Of a stretch of 37,142 nt of DNA, positions 8,625 through 19,515 are shown piece after piece. A program made the position numbers and the translations under genes. The notes under the pieces were generated by a model. It was given only the letters and a program-made list of their open reading frames with translations, was not told where the DNA came from and searched no databases. Numbering within the stretch: the first letter of the stretch is position 1; each line of letters begins with the position of its first letter. The DNA comes from an uncultured Pelagibacteraceae bacterium (GTDB lineage: Bacteria; Pseudomonadota; Alphaproteobacteria; Pelagibacterales; Pelagibacteraceae): assembly GCA_902613915.1 (NCBI GenBank), contig CACMJB010000010.1, forward strand, positions 1 through 37,142. Reading direction: 5' to 3'.

Positions 8625-9881
8625 TCAGATACTAGCCATTTTAGCTTGATTGCCAAGTTCCTCTTCGACACGCAATAATCTGTTATATTTTGCTACTCTT
8701 TCAGACCTGGCTAAAGATCCAGTTTTTATTTGAGAAGACATTGTAGCCACGGCCAAATCAGCGATAAAAGTATCTTCGGTATCGCCTGATCTATGAGAAA
8801 TAATTGTATTAAAATTTGCTTTTTTTGCCATTGAAATTACTTCTAGTGTCTCTGTTAAGGTTCCAATTTGATTAGGTTTAACTAATATACTGTTAGCTGA
8901 TTTGTCTTTTATACCTTTATCAAGACGTTTTGTATTTGTAACAAATAAATCATCTCCAACTATTTGGACATTTTTGCCAATAGCGTTTGTAATTTTTTTC
9001 CAAGAATTCCAGTCTTCTTCTGCAAAAGGATCTTCTATAGACTTAATAGGATAGTTTGACGTAAGTTTTTCATAATATTTAATAACATTATCTGCTGATG
9101 TAAAATTTTTTGACTCTATTGAGTATTCTCCTTTTTCATTCATTAACTCATTTGCAGCAACATCTAAACATATCACAACATCTTCCCCTGCTTTTAATTT
9201 AGATTTTTCAATAGATCGAACAATCAGTTCTAATGCCTCTTCATTTGTATTGATAGATGGAGCAAACCCCCCTTCATCACCAACATTGGTAAGCATTTTT
9301 TTCGACTGAAGTAGTTTCTTTAAATTTTGAATTACTAAAAAACATTTTTCTATAGCATCCATAAAATTTTTAGCCGAGTCAGGTCTGATCATAAATTCTT
9401 GAATATTTAAATCATTGTCTGCGTGCGCTCCGCCATTAATAATGTTCATCAGAGGAATAGGTAAAGAGTATGATTTTCCTAAATTCTTAAACAAAGATTT
9501 ATTGTTTGCAACCGCTGAACATTTTGCATTAGCTAAAGACACTGCAAGAGTAGCGTTGGCACCTAGATTAGTTTTATTCTCACTTCCATCAAGATCTAAT
9601 AAGGTTTTATCGATAATTTCTTGTTGATCTGTATCTAGTCCAATAAGTTTTGAAGAAATTTTACTATTTATATTTTCTACTGCTGTATTAACGCTTTTTC
9701 CTAAAAATTTATTTTTGTCTTTATCTCTTAATTCATGAGCTTCAAAAGCGCCTGTAGACGCACCTGAAGGAGAAATTGCTGTTGCGGAAATGTTATTATC
9801 TAAAAAAACTTCTGCTTCAACAGTCGGGTTTCCTCTGCTATCAAAAACTTGACGGCCTTTAACGTTTTTAATTTTTGCCAT
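8625..9881 (-). CDS. eno: Enolase
   Basis: Cytoplasmic glycolytic enzyme converting 2-phosphoglycerate to phosphoenolpyruvate. 418 residues, slightly short of the usual 425-432. Motifs: RQVFDSRGNPTVE at the start, SPSGASTGAFEA, GDEGGFAP with the catalytic Glu, metal ligands in CLDVAANE, IEDPFAEEDW and VGDDLFVTN, catalytic Lys in LVKPNQIGT, and SHRSGDTEDTFIADLAV. All catalytic and Mg2+ residues appear present. Gaps of 3 bases to kdsA upstream and ftsB downstream place it in the tpiA-secG-pyrG-kdsA-eno-ftsB-lipA run. Confidence 0.98.
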   Translation of the reverse strand: MAKIKNVKGRQVFDSRGNPTVEAEVFLDNNISATAISPSGASTGAFEAHELRDKDKNKFLGKSVNTAVENINSKISSKLIGLDTDQQEIIDKTLLDLDGSENKTNLGANATLAVSLANAKCSAVANNKSLFKNLGKSYSLPIPLMNIINGGAHADNDLNIQEFMIRPDSAKNFMDAIEKCFLVIQNLKKLLQSKKMLTNVGDEGGFAPSINTNEEALELIVRSIEKSKLKAGEDVVICLDVAANELMNEKGEYSIESKNFTSADNVIKYYEKLTSNYPIKSIEDPFAEEDWNSWKKITNAIGKNVQIVGDDLFVTNTKRLDKGIKDKSANSILVKPNQIGTLTETLEVISMAKKANFNTIISHRSGDTEDTFIADLAVATMSSQIKTGSLARSERVAKYNRLLRVEEELGNQAKMASI

Positions 9882-9884
9882 TTT

Positions 9885-12361
<2,477 letters not shown>

Positions 12362-12369
12362 AGTCTTAA

Positions 12370-12669
12370 TTACTTCGATTGAGGTATCTGTGGAAGGTTT
12401 GAATTTTCTTCTTCTTCTTTTTCAAGAACTGATTGTGTTTCACGAAATTCATCTCGTGAAATAGCAACTATTGCAATACTACAGATTATAAATAATGCAG
12501 CAACTATTGATGTAAATTTTGTTAAAAAAGTTCCTACTGATCTTGCTGACGTGAAATTATCCTGTGAAACACCTAAACCTAAAGCTCCACCTTCGGATCT
12601 TTGAAGAAGAATAATTATAACTAATATTATTGCTAGAATAATGTTAACAAAGATTAGTAGGCTTTCCAT
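12370..12669 (-). CDS. secG: Preprotein translocase subunit SecG
   Basis: Small inner-membrane subunit of the SecYEG channel. 99 residues with two membrane helices (about 4-22 and 52-70) flanking the conserved loop ILLQRSEGGALGLG (about 19-34), followed by SARSVGTFLTKFT. The C-terminal tail is acidic (EKEEEENSN), as in many alphaproteobacterial SecG. It starts 5 bases after the tpiA stop; tpiA-secG-pyrG is the conserved order in the class. Confidence 0.93.
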   Translation of the reverse strand: MESLLIFVNIILAIILVIIILLQRSEGGALGLGVSQDNFTSARSVGTFLTKFTSIVAALFIICSIAIVAISRDEFRETQSVLEKEEEENSNLPQIPQSK

Positions 12670-12674
12670 GGTGC

Positions 12675-13418
12675 TTATCTATAGTAATTCTTTATTATAT
12701 CAATAAATTTTTTAGAAGTTTTTGAAGCCCCACCCACTAAAAAACCATCTATTTCTTTAATTTCTTTAAACATCTCAACATTGCTGCCATCTACGGAGCC
12801 ACCGTAAAGCACTGCTGGACTATTTTTTTTAAATATTCCCTTTAAAACTTTTTTAATATGAATTGTAGTTTTTTTTAATTCGTCTGTAGTTGGAATTTTT
12901 CCAGTACCAATTGACCAGATAGGCTCATAAGCAACTATTAGATTATTCTTGTTAAATTTTTTTTCTAACACTTTTGTCAATTGCCTTTTTAAAACACTAA
13001 GTGTTTTTTTATTTTTTTTCTCTGTTTTGTTTTCACCGATGCAAAAAACTACTTTCAAATTATTTTTCAAAGCATATCTAACTTTATCTTTGAGCATTGT
13101 GTCAGTATCTCCTTCGCCTCTATTGTCTGAATGTCCTACTAAAGTATATTTAGCACCGACGCTTTTAAGCATGTAAGGGCTTACGGCTGCAGTATTTGAG
13201 GAGAATTGTTCTTTCTGATAACAGTTTTGGGCACCTATCGAAATTTTCTTATTTTTGAAATATTTAGAATAGCTTTCAATTAGAGTATATGGAGGGGTCA
13301 TTATAACTCTGTATTTGTTTCTATTTTTATCTTTTGAATAGTATGAATTAATTTTGTTAAGAATACTGATAGATTTTGGTACTCCGAACATTTTCCAATT
13401 TCCAATAAAGTATCTCAT
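12675..13418 (-). CDS. tpiA: Triosephosphate isomerase
   Basis: Interconverts dihydroxyacetone phosphate and glyceraldehyde 3-phosphate. 247 residues, a full TIM barrel. Catalytic Lys9 is in GNWKMF, the catalytic His in VGHSDNRGEG near residue 96, the catalytic Glu in AYEPIWSIGTG near residue 165, and the phosphate loop in LYGGSVDGSN and FLVGGAS. The usual GHSERR reads GHSDNR, so the highly conserved Glu after Ser is an Asp; other catalytic residues are intact. First gene of the minus-strand operon running down to 6651, divergent from ppiD. Confidence 0.96.
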   Translation of the reverse strand: MRYFIGNWKMFGVPKSISILNKINSYYSKDKNRNKYRVIMTPPYTLIESYSKYFKNKKISIGAQNCYQKEQFSSNTAAVSPYMLKSVGAKYTLVGHSDNRGEGDTDTMLKDKVRYALKNNLKVVFCIGENKTEKKNKKTLSVLKRQLTKVLEKKFNKNNLIVAYEPIWSIGTGKIPTTDELKKTTIHIKKVLKGIFKKNSPAVLYGGSVDGSNVEMFKEIKEIDGFLVGGASKTSKKFIDIIKNYYR

Positions 13419-13430
13419 AATTTGCCTTAA

Positions 13431-13458
13431 TTTAAATTTTAATCTATAGGTGTATAAT
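13431..13458 (+). promoter_or_regulatory. Probable promoter of the ppiD-trp operon
   Basis: A perfect TATAAT (13453-13458) stands 24 bases before the ppiD ATG, with TTTAAA (13431-13436, four of six -35 bases) 16 bases upstream. It lies in the 63-base divergent gap between tpiA and ppiD, where a promoter is required. No trp attenuator or leader peptide is visible, and the trp genes follow ppiD without a gap, so this promoter probably serves the whole ppiD-trpEGDC unit. Confidence 0.45.
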
Positions 13459-13481
13459 TTTGAACTTAATAAATTAATATA

Positions 13482-14936
13482 ATGGCAACATCAATAGGTA
13501 AATTATCAAAATCTTTTTTCGTTAAACTTTTAGTTGGAATTATTATTTTGCCTTTTGTCTTCTGGGGGATGGGAGATGTGTTTAGAGGTGGAAATCAAAA
13601 CGTAGTTGCAACTGTGGACTCTAATAAAATTAGTACGCAGGAATTTGTCAATTACATTAACCGGCTAAATTTAAATGAAGAACAGATAAAAAATTTATCA
13701 AAAACAGATCTCGTTGAACAAATTTTGTCTGATTATATTGGAAAAAAAGTGATGTCGTTAGAAATAGAAAAACTTGGTGTTGTAGTTAGTGACAACGCTC
13801 TAAGAGATATTATTAAAAATGATAAATCATTTTTTAAAGATGATAAATTTTCAAGAACTGAGTATGAAAAATTTTTAATTAAAAGCGGAATTACTGCACC
13901 TCAATTTGAAGCTAATATTGTTGAACAAGAGAAAAGAAGACAGTTTTTAAGTTCATTAGCAGGAGGAATAGTTATCCCTGATATTTTAGTTGAAAAGGAG
14001 TTTAGAAAAGAAAATCAAACAAAGACAATTCAATATATAGATTTAGAAAAATATCACTTGAAGAAAAAACCATCACAAGAAAGTATTAAAGAGCTCTATG
14101 AAAGAAATAAAAATGTATTTTTTACAGAACTTAAATCAATTAGATACGCAGAGATTAAGCCAGAATTAATTAGCGGTAGCCAAGATTATAATGAGAATTT
14201 TTTCAAGCAATTAGATATTATTGAAAACAATGTTTTAGATGGTCAATCATTCGAGGAAACTGCAAAAGCTAATAACTTAAAAATTAAAGAATATAATAAA
14301 ATAAATGCAAAAAAAGAAAATGAAGAAAAAAAGAAAATAGAAAATTTACCAGATAATCTTTTTAATAAGATTTATAATATTAAAACACCTCAATCGCCTG
14401 AAGTAATTAATCTAGAAAGTAAATATTACTTAGCAGAAATTAAAGATGAAGAGAAAAAAAATAGACCAATGAATGATCCTGAGGTTTTAGAAGCACTTAA
14501 TGCTCAATTAAGCTTTAAAGAAAAAATAGACAGCAATACATCATTGGCTAAAGATATTAGCTTAGGAGCTTTTGATGGTGGTAATTTTAAAAAGTTTGCT
14601 GATGAGAATGGATTAGTAGTTAAAGATTATAAAATCTCTAATATAAAACAAAACGATATTTTTGATGAAGGTTTAGTAAAAAGAATTTTTTTAACTAAAG
14701 ATGGGGATATTAATCTAATTACCAATAGCACACTCACAAAAAGTTTTTTAATATCGACAAAAAATACTGAATATAAAAAACTAGACAAAAAAGGGAATGA
14801 ATTTGAACAGTACGAAGCTAAAGCACGATTAAACTTGATTAACAAAATCTATCAATCATATGATGAAAATGCTAATCAGAAATATAAAGTTGAAGTTAAT
14901 CAAAGAACTATAGATCGTGTTAAAAATTCATTTTAA
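13482..14936 (+). CDS. ppiD: PpiD-like periplasmic folding factor (SurA_N/parvulin family)
   Basis: Membrane-anchored chaperone at the Sec translocon exit. 484 residues, shorter than E. coli PpiD (about 620). One N-terminal membrane helix (about 11-30) is followed by the SurA_N-like segment VATVDSNKISTQEFVNYINR and a long helical region with DNALRDIIKNDKSFF. The parvulin region (about 180-300) retains the KSIRYAEI strand and GQSFEETAKANNLKIKEY, but the hallmark glycine-rich GDLG/F-type active-site motif is not visible, so a holdase rather than isomerase role is likely. The TAA shares a base with the trpE ATG. Placement next to trp genes is a positional habit of alphaproteobacteria, not a functional link. 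Confidence 0.82.
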   Translation: MATSIGKLSKSFFVKLLVGIIILPFVFWGMGDVFRGGNQNVVATVDSNKISTQEFVNYINRLNLNEEQIKNLSKTDLVEQILSDYIGKKVMSLEIEKLGVVVSDNALRDIIKNDKSFFKDDKFSRTEYEKFLIKSGITAPQFEANIVEQEKRRQFLSSLAGGIVIPDILVEKEFRKENQTKTIQYIDLEKYHLKKKPSQESIKELYERNKNVFFTELKSIRYAEIKPELISGSQDYNENFFKQLDIIENNVLDGQSFEETAKANNLKIKEYNKINAKKENEEKKKIENLPDNLFNKIYNIKTPQSPEVINLESKYYLAEIKDEEKKNRPMNDPEVLEALNAQLSFKEKIDSNTSLAKDISLGAFDGGNFKKFADENGLVVKDYKISNIKQNDIFDEGLVKRIFLTKDGDINLITNSTLTKSFLISTKNTEYKKLDKKGNEFEQYEAKARLNLINKIYQSYDENANQKYKVEVNQRTIDRVKNSF

Positions 14937-16393
14937 TGAAATTAAATTTAAGTTATAGAGAATTTAAAAGTAATCATTCTAAAAAAAAACATCAAATTTT
15001 ATTTAGAGCTAGATCTTGTAATCAGTACTATAAGGTCGAAAACTTATTTAGATTTCTTTTAGCTGAAAAAAATAGCTTTATTTTCGAGTCAGTCGAAAAA
15101 GGTACAATCAAAGGTCGTTATACTATAATTGGTCTTAATCCTGATAAAATATGGGATATTAATAAAAATATAATTACACTTAATATCTCAGGTAAAAAAA
15201 CTAAAATTAAATCTGATCCATTAAAATATATTAATAAACTCATTGAGGAATTTAAGATTAAAATTCCAAATCAATTACCTTCGATGTCTTCGATGCTTGT
15301 AGGTTATTTTTCTTATGATGTTATTCGATATATAGAGAAAATTCCTAATAATTGTAAAGATGATCTTAAAATTCCTGATGTTAGATTATCAAGACCTAAA
15401 AATCTGATTGTTTACGATAATGTTAAAAAAAAGATTTTTTATGTGGAAAACGTTTATGCAGATACAAAAATTAAAAATTATGAAGAAGAGTACCATGCAA
15501 TAAACAAGAGATTTGATTTGTATGAAGACTTTGAAAATATTAAACTTCCTGAACAATTTTCATTTAAACCTAATAAAAATTTAATTAAATCAAATACTTC
15601 TAAAGAAAAATTTAAATCACTAGTTAAAAAAGCAAAAACATACATTGAAAAAGGAGATATTTTTCAAGTAGTTTTAAGTCAAAGATTTGAAAGAAAAATA
15701 AATAAAACACCAATAGAAATTTATAATCATTTAAGAAAATCTAACCCCTCGCCTTTTATGTTTTATTTTAATTATAAAGATTTCAACATACTGGGTAGCA
15801 GCCCAGAAATATTAGTAAGGCTTAGAGGAGGAGAAGTAACAATAAGACCTATCGCTGGTACTAGGCCAAGAGGAAAAGATAGCAAAGAAGATAAAAAATA
15901 TGAATTAGATCTCTTAAAAGATAAAAAAGAATTAGCTGAACACTTAATGTTGTTGGATCTTGGAAGAAATGATGTTGGAAAAGTTTCTAAAGTAAATACG
16001 GTTAAAGTAACTGAAAAGTTTAAAGTCGAGAGATACTCTCATGTAATGCATATTGTCTCTAATGTTATAGGTAAATTTAATAGTAACTTCTCGTTATTTG
16101 AAACTTTATTATCAGGATTTCCAGCTGGAACGGTCAGCGGTGCACCAAAAATAAGGGCTATGGAAATCATCGATGAATTAGAGAAAACTAAAAGAAAACT
16201 ATATGCAGGAGGAATTGGTTATTTCACTCCAAACGGTGAATTTGATACCTGTATAGCGTTAAGAACAGCTTTAATTAAAAATAAGAAATTTTATGTTCAA
16301 GCTGGTGCAGGTGTAGTCGCGGATAGTAAACCTGAAAAAGAATATGCTGAAACAGTAAATAAAGCTAAAGCCTTAATGAGAGCGGTAGATTAA
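14936..16393 (+). CDS. trpE: Anthranilate synthase component I
   Basis: Large subunit of anthranilate synthase, which makes anthranilate from chorismate and ammonia supplied by TrpG. 485 residues. The N-terminal domain has FIFESVEKG (about 49-57), the feedback tryptophan-site motif equivalent to LLES. The catalytic part shows PSPFMFYF, LGSSPEILVR, IRPIAGTRPRG, LMLLDLGRNDVG, HVMHIVSNV, FPAGTVSGAPKIRAM and GYFTPNGEFDTCIALRT. It is a true TrpE rather than PabB by context (trpEGDC). TAATG overlaps at both ends couple it to ppiD and trpG. Confidence 0.96.
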   Translation: MKLNLSYREFKSNHSKKKHQILFRARSCNQYYKVENLFRFLLAEKNSFIFESVEKGTIKGRYTIIGLNPDKIWDINKNIITLNISGKKTKIKSDPLKYINKLIEEFKIKIPNQLPSMSSMLVGYFSYDVIRYIEKIPNNCKDDLKIPDVRLSRPKNLIVYDNVKKKIFYVENVYADTKIKNYEEEYHAINKRFDLYEDFENIKLPEQFSFKPNKNLIKSNTSKEKFKSLVKKAKTYIEKGDIFQVVLSQRFERKINKTPIEIYNHLRKSNPSPFMFYFNYKDFNILGSSPEILVRLRGGEVTIRPIAGTRPRGKDSKEDKKYELDLLKDKKELAEHLMLLDLGRNDVGKVSKVNTVKVTEKFKVERYSHVMHIVSNVIGKFNSNFSLFETLLSGFPAGTVSGAPKIRAMEIIDELEKTKRKLYAGGIGYFTPNGEFDTCIALRTALIKNKKFYVQAGAGVVADSKPEKEYAETVNKAKALMRAVD

Positions 16394-16959
16394 TGAAAAT
16401 AATACTAATAGATAACTACGATAGTTTTACTTATAACTTATTTCACTATATCTCTAATTTTAAAAAAAATGTTGAAGTAGTTAGAAATGATAAGATTGAT
16501 GGAAAAACAATATTAAGAAAAAAATATGATAAAATTGTTATTTCACCTGGTCCAGGTAATCCTAATCAAGCTGGAAATTGTCTAAAGATAGTTAAAGAAG
16601 TTCATAAAAAAATACCTATTCTTGGAGTTTGTTTGGGTCATCAGATTATTGGTCAGGTTTTTGGGGGTAAAATTATTAGAGCAAAAAATCTAATGCACGG
16701 AAAAACAAGTAAAATTAAACATCAAAAAATAGGTTTATTTAAAAATATTCGAGATAATTTTGAAGCTGCGAGATATCACAGTTTAGTAGTTGATCGTCAA
16801 AAGTTCCCCAAAGACCTGATAATTACAGCTGAAACAAAGAATAAAACGGTTATGGGGTTAATGCATAAAAATTATGATATTCACGGGTTTCAGTTTCATC
16901 CTGAAAGCATAAGTACTAAAATGGGCATGAAATTGATTAAAAATTTTATTAATAATTAA
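16393..16959 (+). CDS. trpG: Anthranilate synthase component II (glutamine amidotransferase)
   Basis: Glutaminase subunit that feeds ammonia to TrpE. 188 residues, a stand-alone class I amidotransferase. It opens with ILIDNYDSFTYNL, has SPGPGNPNQAG near 51-61, nucleophile C80 in GVCLGHQ, and the catalytic His and Glu in FQFHPESI near residue 170. In many bacteria the same subunit also serves PabB; no second pab gene is in this window, so a dual role is possible but unseen. Its ATG shares a base with the trpE stop, and trpD starts 2 bases after its own stop. Confidence 0.95.
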   Translation: MKIILIDNYDSFTYNLFHYISNFKKNVEVVRNDKIDGKTILRKKYDKIVISPGPGNPNQAGNCLKIVKEVHKKIPILGVCLGHQIIGQVFGGKIIRAKNLMHGKTSKIKHQKIGLFKNIRDNFEAARYHSLVVDRQKFPKDLIITAETKNKTVMGLMHKNYDIHGFQFHPESISTKMGMKLIKNFINN

Positions 16960-16961
16960 AT

Positions 16962-17957
16962 ATGTCTGATGCAATTAATAAATTAAAGCAAGGTCAAAAC
17001 CTTTCGTTTGAAGAAAGTAAGTCTCTATTTTCAGATTTAATGGAAGGTAAGCATGAAGAAAATCAAATTATTGAAATTCTAGAAGCTTTAATAAAAAAAG
17101 GTGAAACAAAAGATGAATTAGCTGGAGGTATCTTTGTTCTTAGAGATAAGGCAACAAAAGTTTCAGCAGATCCAAATACTATTGATACTTGTGGAACTGG
17201 AGGCGATGGTCAGAACTCTTTAAATATTTCAACTGCGGCTGCAATAGTTTTAGCGAGCATGGGTGTTAAAGTTGCTAAACATGGAAACAAAGCTGTTTCA
17301 TCTAATTGTGGTTCAGCTGATGTATTAGAAGCATTAAAAATTAATATAAATCTTAAACCAAATGAAGCAGAGGAAAGTATTAAGAATTTTAATTTTGCTT
17401 TTATGTTTGCGCCTAATTACCACTCAGCAATGAAACATGTGGGCCCTGCTAGAAAAAAAATGGGTAAGAAAACTATTTTCAATTTAATTGGTCCTTTAAG
17501 CAGTCCAGCTCAAGTTAAAAGACAAGTAATTGGTGTTTTTGATAAAAAATGGATGAAGCCTTTTGCTGAAGCTTTAAAAGAAAACAATGTTGTTCATGCT
17601 TATATTGTTCATAGCGATGATGGCATGGATGAAATTTCGCCTTTTGCAAAAACAAATGTTGTAGAATTAAAAGATGGTAAGATAAATGAATTTTCAATTG
17701 ATCCTAAAGAACTTGGTTTAAATTCAGGAAATAAAGAAAATTTAAAAGGAAAAAATGCAGAGTACAATTCTGAAAAAATTATAGAAATATACAAAGGAAC
17801 CTCTAACGAATTTTCACAGTCTGTTGCTTTAAATGCTGCCGCTGGATTAATCGTTGCAGGAAAGGAAAATGATTTTAAAAATGCCTTTAAAAAAGCTTCA
17901 GAACACATAAATTCTGGTAAAGTATTTGAACATCTTACAAAATTACAATCAAAATAA
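16962..17957 (+). CDS. trpD: Anthranilate phosphoribosyltransferase
   Basis: Transfers ribose 5-phosphate from PRPP to anthranilate. 331 residues, normal. PRPP- and substrate-binding motifs: DTCGTGGDGQNSLNIST near 78-94, KVAKHGNKAVSSNCGSADVLEAL near 104-126, FAFMFAPNYHSAMKHVGPARK near 148, and FNLIGPLSSPA near 178. SDDGMDEIS lies near 222. The trpG gap is 2 bases, and the stop shares a base with the trpC ATG. Confidence 0.96.
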   Translation: MSDAINKLKQGQNLSFEESKSLFSDLMEGKHEENQIIEILEALIKKGETKDELAGGIFVLRDKATKVSADPNTIDTCGTGGDGQNSLNISTAAAIVLASMGVKVAKHGNKAVSSNCGSADVLEALKININLKPNEAEESIKNFNFAFMFAPNYHSAMKHVGPARKKMGKKTIFNLIGPLSSPAQVKRQVIGVFDKKWMKPFAEALKENNVVHAYIVHSDDGMDEISPFAKTNVVELKDGKINEFSIDPKELGLNSGNKENLKGKNAEYNSEKIIEIYKGTSNEFSQSVALNAAAGLIVAGKENDFKNAFKKASEHINSGKVFEHLTKLQSK

Positions 17958-18751
17958 TGGCTAACGTTTTAGATAAGATTATCGAAGACAAAAAAGAGTC
18001 TTTGAAAAATATAAAAAAGAATAATTCTTTAGACTCTCTTGAAAATACAATTAAATCTTTAAAAATCTTTTTAAATTTTAAAGATACCATATCAAATAAT
18101 AAAGGTGTTTCACTTATAACAGAGATAAAAAAAGCAAGTCCATCTGCTGGAGAATTAGTTAAAGATTTTAATCATTTAAATATCGCAAAGATGTATTTAG
18201 ATAACGGCGCTACTTGCCTTTCAGTTTTAACTGAGGAAAAATATTTTTTAGGAAAACTTGATTATATAAAAGATATTAAAAATAAGTTTAAAATACCTGT
18301 TCTGGCAAAAGATTTTTTTATAGATCCTTACCAAATCGCATTATCTAAAAGTTTTGGCAGTGATTGTATTTTAATTATTCTAGCTGCACTGGATGAAAAG
18401 TTGGCAGATGAAATTTATGCTGAAGCAAAAAGACATAAACTTTCAGTAATAGTAGAGGTTCACGATAACAAAGAAGCTGAAACCGCTTTAAAATATGAAG
18501 ATGCTTTAATTGGAATTAATAACAGAAACCTAAAAACGTTAGATATATCTATTAACAATACGATTTCTATTTTTGAAACTTTAAAAGAACATAAAGGCCC
18601 TATCATCTCAGAAAGTGGGATTAAGAATGAAGCTGATGCTAAATATATTTATGAAAAGACAGGAATTAAAAATTTTCTTATCGGTGAATCACTTTTAAAA
18701 TCTGACAATCCAGCAGATTTAATAAAAAAATTTAAGCAAATAACTCAATAA
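17957..18751 (+). CDS. trpC: Indole-3-glycerol phosphate synthase
   Basis: Closes the indole ring in the fourth trp step. 264 residues, a single-function TrpC barrel without a fused TrpF. Motifs: EIKKASPSAGEL near residues 55-66 with the catalytic Lys, LSVLTEEKYFLG, VLAKDFFIDPYQI near 115, GINNRNLKTLDI near 190, ISESGIKN near 216 and FLIGESLL near 240. It ends the ppiD-trpEGDC operon; trpF, trpB and trpA are not in the window. In related genomes moaC and moeA often follow, but here lexA comes next after 70 bases. Confidence 0.96.
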   Translation: MANVLDKIIEDKKESLKNIKKNNSLDSLENTIKSLKIFLNFKDTISNNKGVSLITEIKKASPSAGELVKDFNHLNIAKMYLDNGATCLSVLTEEKYFLGKLDYIKDIKNKFKIPVLAKDFFIDPYQIALSKSFGSDCILIILAALDEKLADEIYAEAKRHKLSVIVEVHDNKEAETALKYEDALIGINNRNLKTLDISINNTISIFETLKEHKGPIISESGIKNEADAKYIYEKTGIKNFLIGESLLKSDNPADLIKKFKQITQ

Positions 18752-18784
18752 AATAAGGGTTTATTTCAAGTTGTAATTTAAATA

Positions 18785-18820
18785 GAACTTTTATAGAACA
18801 TAGATGTACGAGGTTTGTTC
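18785..18820 (+). promoter_or_regulatory. Double LexA operator (SOS boxes) before lexA
   Basis: Alphaproteobacterial LexA binds the direct repeat GTTC-N7-GTTC. Here GAAC-N7-GAAC (18785-18799, a perfect match on the minus strand) overlaps a TATAGA hexamer (18792-18797) that could be the -10 box. It is followed by GTAC-N7-GTTC (18806-18820, one mismatch) that ends one base before the ATG at 18822. Two boxes directly upstream indicate autoregulation of lexA, possibly extending into gltX 19 bases after lexA. Confidence 0.75.
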
Positions 18821-18821
18821 T

Positions 18822-19496
18822 ATGCTTACAAAAAAACAAAAAAACTTACTTATATTCATTAATAAGAAGATTAGATCTTCTGGAATTTCCCCTTCTTATG
18901 AGGAAATGAAAAATTCACTCAACCTTAAGTCGAAATCAGGAATTCATAGATTAATCTCTGCTTTAGAAGAGCGTGGATTTGTTAAAAGATTAGCTCATAA
19001 AGCTAGAGCATTAGAGGTAGTAAAATTACCTGAGAATGCTAGCGCGAACGATATCTTCAATACTTTTACACCAAGTGTAATTAAAGGTGGTCTTGATAAA
19101 GAAGGAGCAAAATCAACTGATGTTTCTGTTTTAGGTAGCATTGCAGCTGGAACACCTATCGAAGCTATTCAACAAGAAGTTGATAGAGTAGCTTTACCTG
19201 AAGATTTGCAAAATAATGGTGAACATTATGGTTTAAAAGTTAAAGGTGACTCTATGATTGAAGCAGGTATCAATGATGGTGATACTGTAATTGTAAAGAA
19301 AACTTCAAACGTAGACAGCGGTCAAATTGCAGTTGTTTTAATCGATGATCAAGAAGCAACTTTAAAAAGAGTAAGAAAAAAAGGAAACACTATTGCACTA
19401 GAAGCTGCTAATAGAAATTACGGTACTAAAATTTACGCTGCAAACAGAATAAAAATCCAAGGTAAATTAGTTTCTTTATATAGAAACTTTCACTAA
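18822..19496 (+). CDS. lexA: SOS repressor LexA
   Basis: Transcriptional repressor of DNA-damage genes; self-cleaves when RecA is activated. With the start at 18822 it has 224 residues: a winged-helix DNA-binding domain (about 1-68, MLTKKQKNLLIF then SPSYEEMKNSLNLKSKSGIHRL), a linker, and an S24 protease domain. The cleavage bond is A109-G110, with catalytic S144 (KGDSMIEAGI) and K182 (EATLKRV). An in-frame ATG at 18804 would add six residues, but it lies inside the operator region. GAGG at 18810-18813, 8 bases before 18822, and the family's MLTKKQ opening both favour 18822. The trpC-lexA-gltX order resembles the alphaproteobacterial norm, with moaC/moeA and comEC missing. Confidence 0.95.
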   Translation: MLTKKQKNLLIFINKKIRSSGISPSYEEMKNSLNLKSKSGIHRLISALEERGFVKRLAHKARALEVVKLPENASANDIFNTFTPSVIKGGLDKEGAKSTDVSVLGSIAAGTPIEAIQQEVDRVALPEDLQNNGEHYGLKVKGDSMIEAGINDGDTVIVKKTSNVDSGQIAVVLIDDQEATLKRVRKKGNTIALEAANRNYGTKIYAANRIKIQGKLVSLYRNFH

Positions 19497-19515
19497 AATA
19501 GTCTAATTAATAGAA

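Noticed and set aside
18751-18766. Hairpin AAATAA-GGGT-TTATTT after trpC as a terminator
   Set aside because: The stem is six A-T pairs with no following T-run; too weak to call in this AT-rich DNA.
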